64,000 nt of DNA from Autumnicola patrickiae (GCF_031846525.1 NZ_JAVRHM010000004.1:139334-203333), one strand, 5' to 3'. Positions 7,609 to 17,570 are shown, counted from the stretch's first letter. Program-made: numbers and translations. Notes: generated by a model not told the origin, from the letters alone.

Positions 7609-8769
7609 ATGCTCAACTATTTTTCTTCAGACTTTAAATTAGGAATCCTCGGCGGCGGTCAGCTGGGAAAAATGATGCTTTATGAAACCCGAAAATTTGA
7701 TATTCAGACCAACGTTTTAGATCCAAATGCAGAGGCTCCGTGCAGGATTGCTTGTAATTATTTTGAGCAGGGAGATTTGATGGATTATGAGACCGTACTC
7801 AATTTTGGCAGAAAAGCAGATGTGGTTACTTTTGAAATTGAAGGCGTGAATGTTGAAGCACTTCGGAAATTAGAAGAAGAAGGCATAAAAACCTACCCTT
7901 CTGCCGCTACTCTGGAGAAAATTCAAAATAAAGGAATTCAGAAGAAGTTTTATTTAAAAAATAAAATTTCCACAGCAGCCTTTCAACTTTACAAGAACAA
8001 AGAAGAATTGCTTAAGGACATTGAGCAAGGAAAGCGAAAATTTCCTTTTGTCTGGAAAAGCACAACCGGCGGATACGACGGCAAAGGAGTTGCGGTCATT
8101 AAATCTGAAAATGATTTGAATACAATTCCTGACGCAGAATGTATTGCAGAAGAAATGATTCCGTTTAAAAACGAACTTGCCGTGATCGTGGCGAGAAATC
8201 CATCAGGGGAAGTAAAAACTTATCCGGTGGTGGAAATGGAATTTCATCCAGTTGCCAATCAGGTAGAATACGTAATATGTCCTGCGCGGATTGATCCTGA
8301 AGTAGCCGAGAAGGCAAGAAAAACGGCTGAAAAAGTATCCGAAGCATTTAAACATGTGGGACTTTTGGCTGTGGAAATGTTCCAAACAAGAGATGATGAA
8401 ATCCTGGTAAACGAAGTTGCTCCAAGACCTCACAATAGCGGACATTATAGTATAGAAGCAAGTTACACCAATCAATTTGAGCAGCATATAAGGGCGATTC
8501 TCGATCTTCCGTTGGGAAATACGGATAGTAAAGTCGGCGGAATTATGGTAAACCTGGTTGGGGACGAAAATCATACCGGCGAAGTTGTGTATAAGAATAT
8601 TGAGAAAATTATGCAGATGGATGGAGTAACACCACACATCTACGGAAAAAAAATCACCCGCCCTTTTCGAAAAATGGGACACGTGACGATTGTAAACGAA
8701 CAGATTTCTGAAGCGAGAAAAATTGCTGAAGAAGTAAAAAATTCGATTAAAGTAATAGCTAAAAAATAA
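7609..8769 (+). CDS. purK: N5-carboxyaminoimidazole ribonucleotide synthase
   Basis: An ATP-grasp enzyme that carboxylates AIR with ATP and bicarbonate to N5-CAIR in de novo purine synthesis. The 386-residue protein begins with the Rossmann-like LGILGGGQLGKMM. It has the ATP-grasp lysine region FPFVWKSTTGGYDGKG and ends its active site with LVNEVAPRPHNSGHY. It is followed after about 40 bases by purE, which handles the product, so the two act in sequence. It is divergent from the hpt-adk operon, putting purine synthesis and salvage back to back. Confidence 0.96.
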   Translation: MLNYFSSDFKLGILGGGQLGKMMLYETRKFDIQTNVLDPNAEAPCRIACNYFEQGDLMDYETVLNFGRKADVVTFEIEGVNVEALRKLEEEGIKTYPSAATLEKIQNKGIQKKFYLKNKISTAAFQLYKNKEELLKDIEQGKRKFPFVWKSTTGGYDGKGVAVIKSENDLNTIPDAECIAEEMIPFKNELAVIVARNPSGEVKTYPVVEMEFHPVANQVEYVICPARIDPEVAEKARKTAEKVSEAFKHVGLLAVEMFQTRDDEILVNEVAPRPHNSGHYSIEASYTNQFEQHIRAILDLPLGNTDSKVGGIMVNLVGDENHTGEVVYKNIEKIMQMDGVTPHIYGKKITRPFRKMGHVTIVNEQISEARKIAEEVKNSIKVIAKK

Positions 8770-8812
8770 CAATTATCTCACATCTATAAATGTGGGTACC
8801 AGAAAACAAACT

Positions 8813-9298
8813 ATGGGAAAAGTAGCAGTAATCATGGGAAGTACCAGCGATTTACCGGTAATGCAGGATGCAATAGATATACTGAAAGGTTTTGATATTG
8901 AAGTTGAAGTAGACATTGTCTCAGCCCATCGCACTCCCGAAAAATTATTCGATTACGGAAAAAACGCCCACGAACGCGGGATACAGGTTATTGTGGCCGG
9001 TGCCGGTGGTGCTGCGCATTTACCGGGAATGATCGCTTCCCTTTCCCCGCTTCCTGTTATAGGCGTCCCAGTTAAATCCAGCAATTCCATAGATGGATGG
9101 GATTCTGTGCTCTCTATCCTGCAAATGCCGGGCGGAGTTCCTGTAGCTACTGTGGCTTTAAACGGGGCGAAGAATGCGGGAATACTGGCTGCGCAAATTA
9201 TTGGCGCATCAGATAAATGTACCCTGGATAAAATTTTGGTCTACAAAGAAGGTTTAAAGCAGAAGGTAATTGAAGGCGCTAAAAAGGTGCAAAAATAA
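8813..9298 (+). CDS. purE: N5-carboxyaminoimidazole ribonucleotide mutase
   Basis: Class I PurE, which moves the carboxylate of N5-CAIR to C4, giving CAIR. MGSTSD, the active-site SAHRTP and GAGGAAHLPGM motifs are present. A GTG at 8792 would add seven residues. I prefer the ATG at 8813 because PurE proteins begin close to the KVAVIMGSTSD strand. It is the second gene of the purK-purE pair. Confidence 0.95.
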   Translation: MGKVAVIMGSTSDLPVMQDAIDILKGFDIEVEVDIVSAHRTPEKLFDYGKNAHERGIQVIVAGAGGAAHLPGMIASLSPLPVIGVPVKSSNSIDGWDSVLSILQMPGGVPVATVALNGAKNAGILAAQIIGASDKCTLDKILVYKEGLKQKVIEGAKKVQK

Positions 9299-9300
9299 GA

Positions 9301-9324
9301 CAAGCCACACTTTCGTGCGGCTTG
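9301..9324 (+). terminator. Hairpin after purE
   Basis: A 10-base stem with one mismatch (9301-9310 with 9315-9324) and a TTTC loop begins 3 bases after the purE stop. The T-rich tract follows only about 15 bases later, so it is a weak or atypical terminator. Confidence 0.45.
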
Positions 9325-9510
9325 CGTAGTAGTTACTTCTTTTTTGTAAACGTGTAAAATCTATTTATTAACCATTCTAAATATATTAATCCACAACTTC
9401 AAAGTAAACTACATCTTAAATGTTTTCTAAAGAAGGCGTAAAGATAGTTAAAAAAAACATAAATAATGGTTTCGGCCATATAATAAACTAAAAACGTCAA
9501 GAAATCTCCT

Positions 9511-11544
9511 ATGACTACAAATAATCCATTGCTTAAAGAATTTACTTACGCACCTTTTTCTGAAATTAAGAATGAGCATTTTAAGCCTGCTATACTGGCT
9601 GCAATAGATGCAGCCCGTTCAGAGATTGATGCAATTGCAAATTCTAAAGAAGAACCAAATTTTGAAAATACTATAGCTGCCCTGGAATTTTCAGGTAAAC
9701 AACTGGATCGGGTAACCAGTATTTTCTTCAATTTAAATTCTGCAGAAACCAATAAGGAAATTCAGACAATCGCACAGGAAGTTTCTCCGCTGTTGACCGA
9801 ATTCAAAAATGACACCATTCTAAATAAAGCTCTTTTTGAAAAAGTAAAAGAGGTTTATGAGATTCAGGATCAACTGGAACTTAGCATAGAACAAAAAACG
9901 CTACTGGATAAAAAGTACAAAGCCTTTTCCAGAAATGGCGCTAACCTTTCTGAAGAGAAGCAAAAAGAACTTAGGGAAATTGATAAGCAGCTTTCTTCGC
10001 TGAGCCTTAATTTTGGAGAAAATGTGCTCGAGGAAACCAATAAATTCGAACTTCATCTTACCAACGAAGAAGATTTAAAAGGACTCCCGGACAGTTTTAA
10101 AGAAGAAGCAAAATCTGTAGCCGAATCCAAAGATAAAGAAGGCTGGATCTTTACCCTGCAGTATCCCAGTTATATTCCGTTTATGAAATATGCTGAAAAC
10201 AGGGAACAGCGGAAAAAAATGGCTTTGGCTTTTGGTTCAAAGGGTTTTCATAATGATGAACTGGACAACCAGGAATATGTACTGAAAATTGCCAAATTAA
10301 GGCATCGGCGTGCAAACCTGCTGGGTTTTGAAACTCATGCCCATTTTGTCCTGGAACAACGCATGGCAGAAACTCCAGACAAGGTAAACAGCTTTTTAGA
10401 AGAGATTTTGGAAAAAGCCAAGCCTGCTGCCGAACGGGAATTTTCAGAACTTGAAAATTTCGCCAAAAAACTTGACGGAATTGATCAATTACAGAAATGG
10501 GATGCTGCTTTTTACGGAGAAAAGCTAAAACAGGAACTTTTTAATCTTAATGATGAAAAACTAAAGCCTTATTTTGAGCTTGAAAATGTTATAAAAGGTG
10601 TTTTTCTTGTTTCCAATAAACTTTACGGACTAAATTTTAAAGAAGTAGCTGATATTGACAAATATCATCCCGATGTAAAGACATATCAGGTCACTGATGA
10701 GCAAAATAAAGACGTCGCTTTACTGTACGCAGATTTTCACCCCAGGGAAGGGAAACGCGGCGGTGCCTGGATGACCGGCTATAAGCCGCAATACATCAAA
10801 AATGGCAAAAATGAGCGTCCGCATATTTCTATTGTGTGCAACTTCACTAAACCTTCAAAAACGGAGCCATCTCTACTGACTTTTAACGAGGTCACTACGT
10901 TGTTCCACGAATTTGGGCATGCCCTACATGGGATGTTGGCCAACACCACTTACCCCAGCATTTCGGGAGCGAATGTCTATTGGGATTTTGTGGAATTACC
11001 GAGCCAGGTGCTTGAAAATTGGTGTTATGAAAAGGAAGCGCTTCAGCTTTTTGCAAAACACTATAAAACTGGAGAGGCAATCCCAATGGAACTGGTTGAA
11101 AAGATAAAAGAATCGGCTAATTTTCACGAAGGCATGGCTACTGTAAGACAACTAAGCTTTGGGATGCTCGATCTTAGCTGGCACGGGATAGATCCAACAG
11201 ATATTAGCGATGTAAAAGCACATGAAGATAAAGCTTTTGAGCCAACAAAATTATATCCCGATGTTGCCGAAAATTGTATGAGCACCTCATTTTCCCACAT
11301 CTTCCAGGGCGGCTATTCTGCCGGATATTATTCCTATAAATGGGCAGAAGTGTTGGATGCGGACACATTTGAATATTTCCAGGAGCAGGGAATCTTCAGC
11401 AGGGAAGTCGCCAATAAATTCAGGGAAAATATTTTATCCCAGGGTGGTACCGATCATCCAATGACGCTTTACAAAAGGTTCCGCGGAAAAGAACCTCAAC
11501 CTGAAGCACTTTTAAAAAGAGCAGGATTACTTCCGAAGAAATAA
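9511..11544 (+). CDS. M3 family metallopeptidase (Dcp/oligopeptidase A type)
   Basis: A zinc peptidase of the thimet oligopeptidase family that trims short peptides. At 677 residues it has the length of Dcp and PrlC. The zinc site is HEFGH at residues 466-470, with the further Glu expected in NVYWDFVELPSQ. The C-terminal FSHIFQGGYSAGYYSYKW contains the conserved Tyr and His residues that bind the transition state. No signal peptide is seen, so it is probably cytoplasmic. Whether it acts as a dipeptidyl carboxypeptidase or an endopeptidase cannot be told. It has its own terminator. Confidence 0.92.
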   Translation: MTTNNPLLKEFTYAPFSEIKNEHFKPAILAAIDAARSEIDAIANSKEEPNFENTIAALEFSGKQLDRVTSIFFNLNSAETNKEIQTIAQEVSPLLTEFKNDTILNKALFEKVKEVYEIQDQLELSIEQKTLLDKKYKAFSRNGANLSEEKQKELREIDKQLSSLSLNFGENVLEETNKFELHLTNEEDLKGLPDSFKEEAKSVAESKDKEGWIFTLQYPSYIPFMKYAENREQRKKMALAFGSKGFHNDELDNQEYVLKIAKLRHRRANLLGFETHAHFVLEQRMAETPDKVNSFLEEILEKAKPAAEREFSELENFAKKLDGIDQLQKWDAAFYGEKLKQELFNLNDEKLKPYFELENVIKGVFLVSNKLYGLNFKEVADIDKYHPDVKTYQVTDEQNKDVALLYADFHPREGKRGGAWMTGYKPQYIKNGKNERPHISIVCNFTKPSKTEPSLLTFNEVTTLFHEFGHALHGMLANTTYPSISGANVYWDFVELPSQVLENWCYEKEALQLFAKHYKTGEAIPMELVEKIKESANFHEGMATVRQLSFGMLDLSWHGIDPTDISDVKAHEDKAFEPTKLYPDVAENCMSTSFSHIFQGGYSAGYYSYKWAEVLDADTFEYFQEQGIFSREVANKFRENILSQGGTDHPMTLYKRFRGKEPQPEALLKRAGLLPKK

Positions 11545-11554
11545 TTAGAATTAC

Positions 11555-11590
11555 GCAGCCAATTAACAGTTAGTAAGTAAATTGGCTGCT
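11555..11590 (+). terminator. Terminator of the M3 peptidase gene
   Basis: A perfect 10-base stem (11555-11564 with 11580-11589) is followed by TCTTTCC and begins 11 bases after the stop codon. The T-run is modest. Confidence 0.6.
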
Positions 11591-11643
11591 CTTTCCAGCT
11601 TAAATCTTATCGTTTTTATAACTAAATTGAGCTTTTGTTTTTA

Positions 11644-11651
11644 TATTTTTG
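11644..11651 (+). promoter_or_regulatory. Predicted -7 element of the sigma factor gene
   Basis: TATTTTTG is an exact TAnnTTTG match 16 bases ahead of the sigma factor ATG. Confidence 0.5.
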
Positions 11652-11667
11652 AGTAAGAAACTTTCTT

Positions 11668-12219
11668 ATGCCAGCTCACAGCCTCGACCCTAACAAGTGG
11701 GTGGATAAATATTCAGATTATCTATTTAATTATACAATCGTTCGGGTTAACGACCGGGAGCTAGCTAATGATCTTATTTCCGAAACATTTTTGGCCGGAT
11801 TAAAATCAATGAAAAATTTTAAAGGGGAAGCAAGTGAGCGTACCTGGCTGATTTCAATATTAAAACGAAAAATAATTGATCATTACCGAAAGATAAATTC
11901 GCGGAAAGGAAAAGCTGAAGTACACATTAATTATTCTGACGATTACAGCGATGGTGAATGGCTGGAAGAGCAGGTTGCAGACCACTCTGACCGTAATGCA
12001 GAAGATGAAATGGAAAATACCGAATTGGGAATGGCCATCCTGGACTGCCTGGATCAAATTAACGAAAAGCAGGCTGCCATTTTTAAAATGAAAACAATAG
12101 ATGGAGCAGATACCGAAGTAATTTGTAATGAGTTTAATATCACCCCGTCTAACCTATGGGTAATTATACACAGGGCCAGGGTATCCCTTGCCGCATGTCT
12201 TGAAAAAAACTGGTTTTAG
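11668..12219 (+). CDS. ECF-type RNA polymerase sigma factor
   Basis: A 183-residue sigma-70 family protein with only regions 2 and 4. Region 2 includes ELANDLISETFLAGLKSM and the promoter-melting segment RTWLISILKRKIIDHYRK. Region 4 includes the helix-turn-helix segment DTEVICNEFNITPSNLWVIIHRAR. An acidic linker (DDYSDGEWLEEQ) joins them. The next gene, 3 bases downstream, has a zinc-binding H-x3-C-x2-C motif and is the likely anti-sigma or partner factor. Target promoters are unknown. Confidence 0.9.
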   Translation: MPAHSLDPNKWVDKYSDYLFNYTIVRVNDRELANDLISETFLAGLKSMKNFKGEASERTWLISILKRKIIDHYRKINSRKGKAEVHINYSDDYSDGEWLEEQVADHSDRNAEDEMENTELGMAILDCLDQINEKQAAIFKMKTIDGADTEVICNEFNITPSNLWVIIHRARVSLAACLEKNWF

Positions 12220-12222
12220 ATT

Positions 12223-12483
12223 ATGTTTAAAAAATTCTTCCTTATTAACTGCTCTAAAGCAGAAAACTGCTGTGACAAAGCTCAATACAAGGAGCTTAGC
12301 AGATTTAACAAGTTAAAATTGCTAATGCACATTGCGATTTGCCCACGTTGTAAAGAATATACCCACCGCAATTCCCATCTCACAAAACTTATCAAAAAAT
12401 CTGATATAAAAACCTGTAGCAAAGTAGATAAAAAGGTGTGGAAAGAAAGGATACGGGAAGAACTTTCTAAACAAAATTCCTGA
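12223..12483 (+). CDS. Small zinc-finger anti-sigma factor-like protein
   Basis: An 86-residue Lys- and Cys-rich protein with HIAICPRC near residues 36-43. This is the H-x3-C-x2-C pattern of ZAS-type anti-sigma zinc fingers. It has no membrane segment, so it would be a soluble partner. The start is 3 bases after the sigma factor stop, which points to co-translation. Its end overlaps the convergent membrane protein gene by 17 bases. The sigma-binding role is inferred from position and motif. Confidence 0.7.
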   Translation: MFKKFFLINCSKAENCCDKAQYKELSRFNKLKLLMHIAICPRCKEYTHRNSHLTKLIKKSDIKTCSKVDKKVWKERIREELSKQNS

Positions 12484-13291
12484 GAAGCAGTAAAACTACC
12501 AACCAAATTACAGGAACACTCTCCACCCATAATGAGGCGAAATAAGGATGCTGGTCTATTTTCGATTTTAGCAGAAATCCTCCCAAAATAAATAAAGTAA
12601 GCCCCAGCGTCAGGAAATTAATCCACATAAAGTTTTCCTGAAAAAACTCCAGAACAAGAATGATCGACAGGAGTGCATATCCCAAAATTTTTGTTCGTTT
12701 TACTCCTATTTGCTGCGGAAGTGTAGAAAGTGCCGCAAGATCGTATTTTAGATCCCTGATTTCGAAAGGCAACATCAAAACCACCACAAGCAGGAGACGC
12801 TGAAGAAATTCTACAACAACATCCCAGAGTAGAAAATCCATCGAAGTCATCGCTGGAAGTAAAACAGTCGCCCCCGCCCAGGAAAGTGCAATCACAAAAA
12901 TCTTGATTCCGCTAAGGCTTCTCAAATTCCTTTTACGTCCAAGAAAAGGCACTGCATAAAAAAGCGTAAAAAGTCCCAGGACTATGGCCAAAACAATTAC
13001 TTCAATACTCTGAATAAGAAAAAAATAAATTTCGGCTAAAAAGCAAAACAGTGAAAACACCTGGATAATTCTGAGGTTCCTGGTTAGACTTAAATGCTTC
13101 AGTTTAGCAATCCCCGCGTACTTCACAAAATTGTAACCGGTAATCGTTCCGAAGAAAATAAAAAAGAGCAGGTCGTAATCTGGTGCCATCCCAAATTCCA
13201 AGAAAGTAATTACACTAAGCGAGACTACCGCCAAAGACACATGGATACTGCTGCTTATATATAAATCTATAGAATTCTTCAGGAAACTCAT
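12467..13291 (-). CDS. UbiA-like polytopic membrane protein
   Basis: A 274-residue protein with about eight membrane segments. A loop with EIRDLKYDLAALSTLPQQIG (Asp180, Asp184) resembles the second Asp-rich motif of UbiA prenyltransferases. The first motif (normally NDxxDxxxD) is replaced by NFVKYAG near residues 54-60 and lacks Asp, so the usual magnesium-diphosphate site looks incomplete. It may be a diverged relative with another role. It converges on the anti-sigma gene with a short overlap. Confidence 0.6.
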   Translation of the reverse strand: MSFLKNSIDLYISSSIHVSLAVVSLSVITFLEFGMAPDYDLLFFIFFGTITGYNFVKYAGIAKLKHLSLTRNLRIIQVFSLFCFLAEIYFFLIQSIEVIVLAIVLGLFTLFYAVPFLGRKRNLRSLSGIKIFVIALSWAGATVLLPAMTSMDFLLWDVVVEFLQRLLLVVVLMLPFEIRDLKYDLAALSTLPQQIGVKRTKILGYALLSIILVLEFFQENFMWINFLTLGLTLFILGGFLLKSKIDQHPYFASLWVESVPVIWLVVLLLLRNFV

Positions 13292-13417
13292 TACTCAAAA
13301 TTAAGCATAAAAAAAGCACCGTCAGCATAACCCAAATCTTAACATCTGTAAAAGGCCAAATTGCAAATTTTTAGATTTAAAATCCGTATTTTCGCGGCTC
13401 AAAACCACGACGATTTT

Positions 13418-16261
13418 ATGAGAACAGATTCTTTTGCACTGCGCCACATTGGCCCCAGGGAAAGCGAACTAAAAGAAATGTTGGACACTATTGGAGTTGA
13501 TTCTCTGGAACAGTTAATTTATGAAACTATTCCAGACGATATCCGTTTGAAATCTCCATTAAATTTACCGGCTGCGCTAAGTGAAAACCAATATGCCGAG
13601 CATATTGGAAAACTGGCTGCCAAGAATAAAATTTTTAAAACTTACATTGGTTTAGGGTACCACCAGTCGATTTTACCGGCTGTTATTCAGCGTAATGTTT
13701 TGGAAAATCCGGGCTGGTACACTGCTTACACCCCTTACCAGGCAGAAATTGCCCAGGGAAGGTTGGAAGCGCTGCTTAATTTCCAGACAATGGTAAGTGA
13801 TCTAACCGGAATGGAGATTGCGAATGCCTCTCTTCTGGACGAATCTACCGCAGCGGCAGAAGCGATGGCTTTGTTGCATGCACTGCGTGACCGAAAGCAG
13901 AAAAAAGATGACGTAAATAAATTCTTCGTTTCTGAAGAAGCCTTACCTCAAACTATTTCTCTTTTAAGCACCAGGGCAGATTTTCTTGGTATTGATCTGG
14001 ATATTGGAAACCACGAAGAATTTGAATTTTCTTCGGAATACTTTGGAGTGCTCCTTCAATATCCCGGGAAATATGGACAGGTTCATAATTATACAGAATT
14101 TGTTTCCCGTTGTAAAGAAGCCGAAATTAAAATCGCCGTGGCAGCAGATATTCTAAGCCTCGTAAAATTACAGGCTCCTGGAGAACTGGGAGTAGATGTT
14201 GTGGTTGGAACTACTCAGCGTTTTGGGATTCCTCTTGGTTACGGCGGGCCACATGCCGCTTATTTTGCGACAAAAGAAGAATATAAAAGAAATTTACCGG
14301 GAAGGATTATTGGCGTGACCAAAGATTTAGATGGCAACCACGCTTTACGAATGGCGCTGCAAACCCGGGAACAACATATCAAAAGGGACAAAGCGACTTC
14401 TAATATTTGTACTGCACAGGTTTTACTTGCAGTAATGGCAGGAATGTATGCAGTTTATCATGGCCCTCAAGGTCTTAAGTACATTGCCGACACCGTACAT
14501 TACTCTGCAACAAATCTTTCCGCTCAACTTGTAAAGCTAGGATTTGAGCAAATAAATACTTCATATTTCGATACGATAAGACTTAAAGCAGATGCTGCAG
14601 CGGTTAAAGCTGTAGCTGAAGAAAACGAAATCAATTTCTACTATCCAGATTCAGAAACTGTCTCTATTTCTATAAATGAAACCACTACACTTGAAGATCT
14701 TAATGCAATAGTTGCTGTTTTTGCTGAAGTAGCCGACAAAGAATGTGATTCGCTGGTAGAAATTTTAGAAAATGAAGCTATTCCAAAAGAATTAAGCAGG
14801 AAAACCGAATTTTTAACGCATGAGGTTTTTAATTCTTATCGTTCTGAAACAGAATTGATGCGCTACATCAAAAAGCTGGAGCGAAAGGATTTATCCCTTA
14901 CCCATTCCATGATCTCCCTTGGATCGTGTACCATGAAACTTAATGCCGCTTCAGAAATGCTCCCGTTAAGTAATCCGCAATGGGGAAATATCCATCCATT
15001 TGCGCCCATAGAACAAGCAGAAGGTTACCAGATCGTGCTTAAGCGCCTGGAAGATCAATTAACCGAAATCACAGGTTTTTCGGCTACCTCACTTCAGCCG
15101 AATTCCGGTGCGCAGGGAGAGTATGCCGGATTAATGGTGATAAGGGCATATCAGGAATCTATAGGGGAAGGACATCGTAATATTTGTCTGATCCCTTCAT
15201 CTGCTCACGGCACAAATCCGGCTTCCGCAGTAATGGCCGGGATGAAAGTGGTCGTGACAAAAGCCGGTGAAAATGGAAATATTGATGTGGACGATCTTCG
15301 TGAAAAAGCGATAAAACACAAGGATAACCTGGCCGCATTAATGGTAACTTATCCTTCCACCCACGGCGTATTTGAGTCGGCTATTAAAGAAGTTACGCAG
15401 ATTATTCACAACAACGGCGGACAGGTTTATATGGACGGCGCAAATATGAATGCCCAGGTTGGATTGACAAATCCGGGTGCCATTGGCGCCGACGTTTGCC
15501 ATCTTAACCTTCATAAAACTTTTGCTATTCCGCATGGCGGCGGTGGCCCGGGAGTAGGACCAATTTGTGTAGCAAAACAACTTGCTCCGTTTTTACCCGG
15601 GAACCCTGTGATTAAAACCGGTGGAGAAAATGCCATTGGTGCTATTTCTTCGGCTCCATGGGGATCTGCGCTTGTATGCCTTATTTCCTACGGATACATA
15701 AAAATGCTGGGCAGTAAAGGACTTCAGCAAGCTACAGAGCACGCTATTTTAAATGCCAATTATGTAAAAGAGCGTTTAAGCGAACATTATAAAACTTTAT
15801 ATTCCGGAGAAAGAGGACGCGCTGCCCATGAGATGATCGTAGATTGCCGACCTTTTAAAGCCAACGGAATAGAAGTAAGTGATATCGCCAAGCGTTTGAT
15901 AGATTACGGCTTCCACGCTCCTACTGTATCATTTCCGGTAGCGGGAACTGTAATGATCGAGCCTACAGAAAGTGAAAGCAAAGCCGAACTTGACCGGTTT
16001 TGTGACGCTCTTATTTCCATAAGAAAAGAAATTAGCGAAACTTCAGCTGAAGAGGAGAATAACGTCGTAAAAAATGCACCACATACTTTGAAGATGTTAA
16101 CCTCAGACGAGTGGAGTTTCCCTTACAGCAGAGAAAAAGCTGCATATCCGTTAGATTATATCGCTGAAAACAAATTCTGGCCAAGTGTTAGGCGCGTAGA
16201 TGAAGCTTTTGGGGATCGTAACCTGATGTGCACCTGCCCTCCTACTGAAGATTATGCATAA
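13418..16261 (+). CDS. gcvP: Glycine dehydrogenase (decarboxylating), P protein
   Basis: The PLP-dependent P protein of the glycine cleavage system. It decarboxylates glycine and passes the aminomethyl group to GcvH. It is a full-length fused form (about 947 residues), with PLP lysine Lys700 in HLNLHKTFAIPHGGGGPG. The N-terminal FALRHIGPRE motif is typical of the protein start, so I place the start at the ATG at 13418. An upstream ATG at 13361 would add 19 atypical residues overlapping a promoter-like TATTTTCG. The other gcv genes are not in the window. Confidence 0.95.
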   Translation: MRTDSFALRHIGPRESELKEMLDTIGVDSLEQLIYETIPDDIRLKSPLNLPAALSENQYAEHIGKLAAKNKIFKTYIGLGYHQSILPAVIQRNVLENPGWYTAYTPYQAEIAQGRLEALLNFQTMVSDLTGMEIANASLLDESTAAAEAMALLHALRDRKQKKDDVNKFFVSEEALPQTISLLSTRADFLGIDLDIGNHEEFEFSSEYFGVLLQYPGKYGQVHNYTEFVSRCKEAEIKIAVAADILSLVKLQAPGELGVDVVVGTTQRFGIPLGYGGPHAAYFATKEEYKRNLPGRIIGVTKDLDGNHALRMALQTREQHIKRDKATSNICTAQVLLAVMAGMYAVYHGPQGLKYIADTVHYSATNLSAQLVKLGFEQINTSYFDTIRLKADAAAVKAVAEENEINFYYPDSETVSISINETTTLEDLNAIVAVFAEVADKECDSLVEILENEAIPKELSRKTEFLTHEVFNSYRSETELMRYIKKLERKDLSLTHSMISLGSCTMKLNAASEMLPLSNPQWGNIHPFAPIEQAEGYQIVLKRLEDQLTEITGFSATSLQPNSGAQGEYAGLMVIRAYQESIGEGHRNICLIPSSAHGTNPASAVMAGMKVVVTKAGENGNIDVDDLREKAIKHKDNLAALMVTYPSTHGVFESAIKEVTQIIHNNGGQVYMDGANMNAQVGLTNPGAIGADVCHLNLHKTFAIPHGGGGPGVGPICVAKQLAPFLPGNPVIKTGGENAIGAISSAPWGSALVCLISYGYIKMLGSKGLQQATEHAILNANYVKERLSEHYKTLYSGERGRAAHEMIVDCRPFKANGIEVSDIAKRLIDYGFHAPTVSFPVAGTVMIEPTESESKAELDRFCDALISIRKEISETSAEEENNVVKNAPHTLKMLTSDEWSFPYSREKAAYPLDYIAENKFWPSVRRVDEAFGDRNLMCTCPPTEDYA

Positions 16262-16348
16262 ACATTAAAAGCAGAGGAATTTCTGAGAAGAAGATTTCCG
16301 GCGGGGAATAAATTTCAGAGTTTCAAACGTTTAAATCTTAGCATAGAA

Positions 16349-16410
16349 AAGGCTGCTTCAAAAACAGTTTGTCGAAAACTGCTATTTTGAAGCAGCCTCT
16401 TTATTTTTTA
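16349..16410 (+). terminator. gcvP terminator containing copy 3 of the dispersed repeat
   Basis: A 14-base stem (about 16351-16364 with 16385-16398) is followed by CTTTATTTTTT, a good terminator. The distal arm belongs to TGTCGAAAACTGCTATTTT plus GAAGCAGCCTCTTT (16370-16403). That matches the repeat copy between obgE and adk, so the repeat seems to have been built into, or given rise to, a terminator. Confidence 0.7.
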
Positions 16411-16508
16411 ATAAAGAAATCTTTTTCAGACATCGGAATTAAACATAGCTTAAACAGGGACAATTCCTAATATTTCGTTAAATTAGAGGCCAATAATCAG
16501 AATATTGC

Positions 16509-17570
16509 ATGATGAATATTAAAATTACCGGTACGGGAAGTTATATCCCAAATGTGATCACGAAGAATGCAGACTTTCATCAACATGAGTTCTATAATAC
16601 AGACGGCTCCACCTTTCCGCATGATAATGAAACGACAATAAAGAAATTTAAAGCTATTACAGGAATTAAAGAAAGGCGATATCTTGATGAAGACCTTACT
16701 ACCTCCCAAATGGCAATTATCGCCGCACAAAAAGCCATTAAAGCTTCCAGAACAGACCCTGAAACCTTAGATTATATTATAGTAGCTCATAATTACGGCG
16801 ACGTAAAACACCAGAGCCTGCAAAGCGATACGGTGCCGAGTATGGCCACCCGTGTGAAGTATGAATTGCAAATAAAGAACCCTTCCTGCGTAGGTTATGA
16901 TGTCCTTTTTGGATGTCCCGGCTGGATTGAGGGAATGATCCAGGCACAGGCTTTTATTCGCTGCGGAATGGCAAAAAAATGCCTTGTTATTGGCGCCGAA
17001 GCTCTATCACGTGTAGTCGATAAACACGACCGGGATGCAATGATTTTTTCTGATGGTGCCGGAGCAGTTGTTGTGGAAGCTACAGAAGAAGCGGGAGGGA
17101 TCCTTTGCCACAGCAGCGCGACACATTCTTATGAAGAAGCGAATTATATCTACTTTGGCAAATCAAATAAAGCAGAATCTCCGGAAGATGTGCGATATAT
17201 CAAAATGAACGGACGTAAAATCTACGAATTTGCTTTAAAACACGTCCCACAGGCGATGAAATCCTGCCTGGACAACAGCGGGAAATCCATAGATGAACTT
17301 AAAAAGATTTTTATTCATCAGGCAAACGAGAAAATGGATGATGCCATTATAGAACGTTTTTACAAGTTATACAGGAAAAAAGCCCCTGTAAACGTTACGC
17401 CCATGACAATTCATGAGCTCGGAAACAGTAGCGTAGCGACTGTTCCGACCCTTCTGGACCTGGTAATAAATGGAAAAATGGAAGGTCAAAAACTGGAAAA
17501 AGGAGATGTGGTTATTTTTGCAAGTGTTGGTGCGGGAATGAACATTAACGCTATTGTTTACGAATATTAA
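16509..17570 (+). CDS. 3-oxoacyl-ACP synthase III family protein
   Basis: A FabH-like thiolase-fold condensing enzyme of 353 residues with the full Cys-His-Asn triad: Cys136 in DVLFGCPGW, His270 in FIHQAN and Asn306 in ELGNSS. FabH primes fatty acid synthesis by condensing acetyl-CoA with malonyl-ACP. This version is longer than E. coli FabH and may use another starter or make a secondary lipid. It is followed after 5 bases by a SAM methyltransferase gene, so the pair probably works together. Start could be either of two adjacent Met codons. Confidence 0.87.
   Translation: MMNIKITGTGSYIPNVITKNADFHQHEFYNTDGSTFPHDNETTIKKFKAITGIKERRYLDEDLTTSQMAIIAAQKAIKASRTDPETLDYIIVAHNYGDVKHQSLQSDTVPSMATRVKYELQIKNPSCVGYDVLFGCPGWIEGMIQAQAFIRCGMAKKCLVIGAEALSRVVDKHDRDAMIFSDGAGAVVVEATEEAGGILCHSSATHSYEEANYIYFGKSNKAESPEDVRYIKMNGRKIYEFALKHVPQAMKSCLDNSGKSIDELKKIFIHQANEKMDDAIIERFYKLYRKKAPVNVTPMTIHELGNSSVATVPTLLDLVINGKMEGQKLEKGDVVIFASVGAGMNINAIVYEY

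Noticed and set aside
8203..8772. 189-codon open frame opposite purK
   Set aside because: It lies wholly antisense to a clear purK gene, has biased Phe/Ser/Tyr content and no family features.
13292..13417. Possible glycine riboswitch before gcvP
   Set aside because: The gap is only about 125 bases and I see no paired aptamer-like architecture; a promoter-like element is the only signal.
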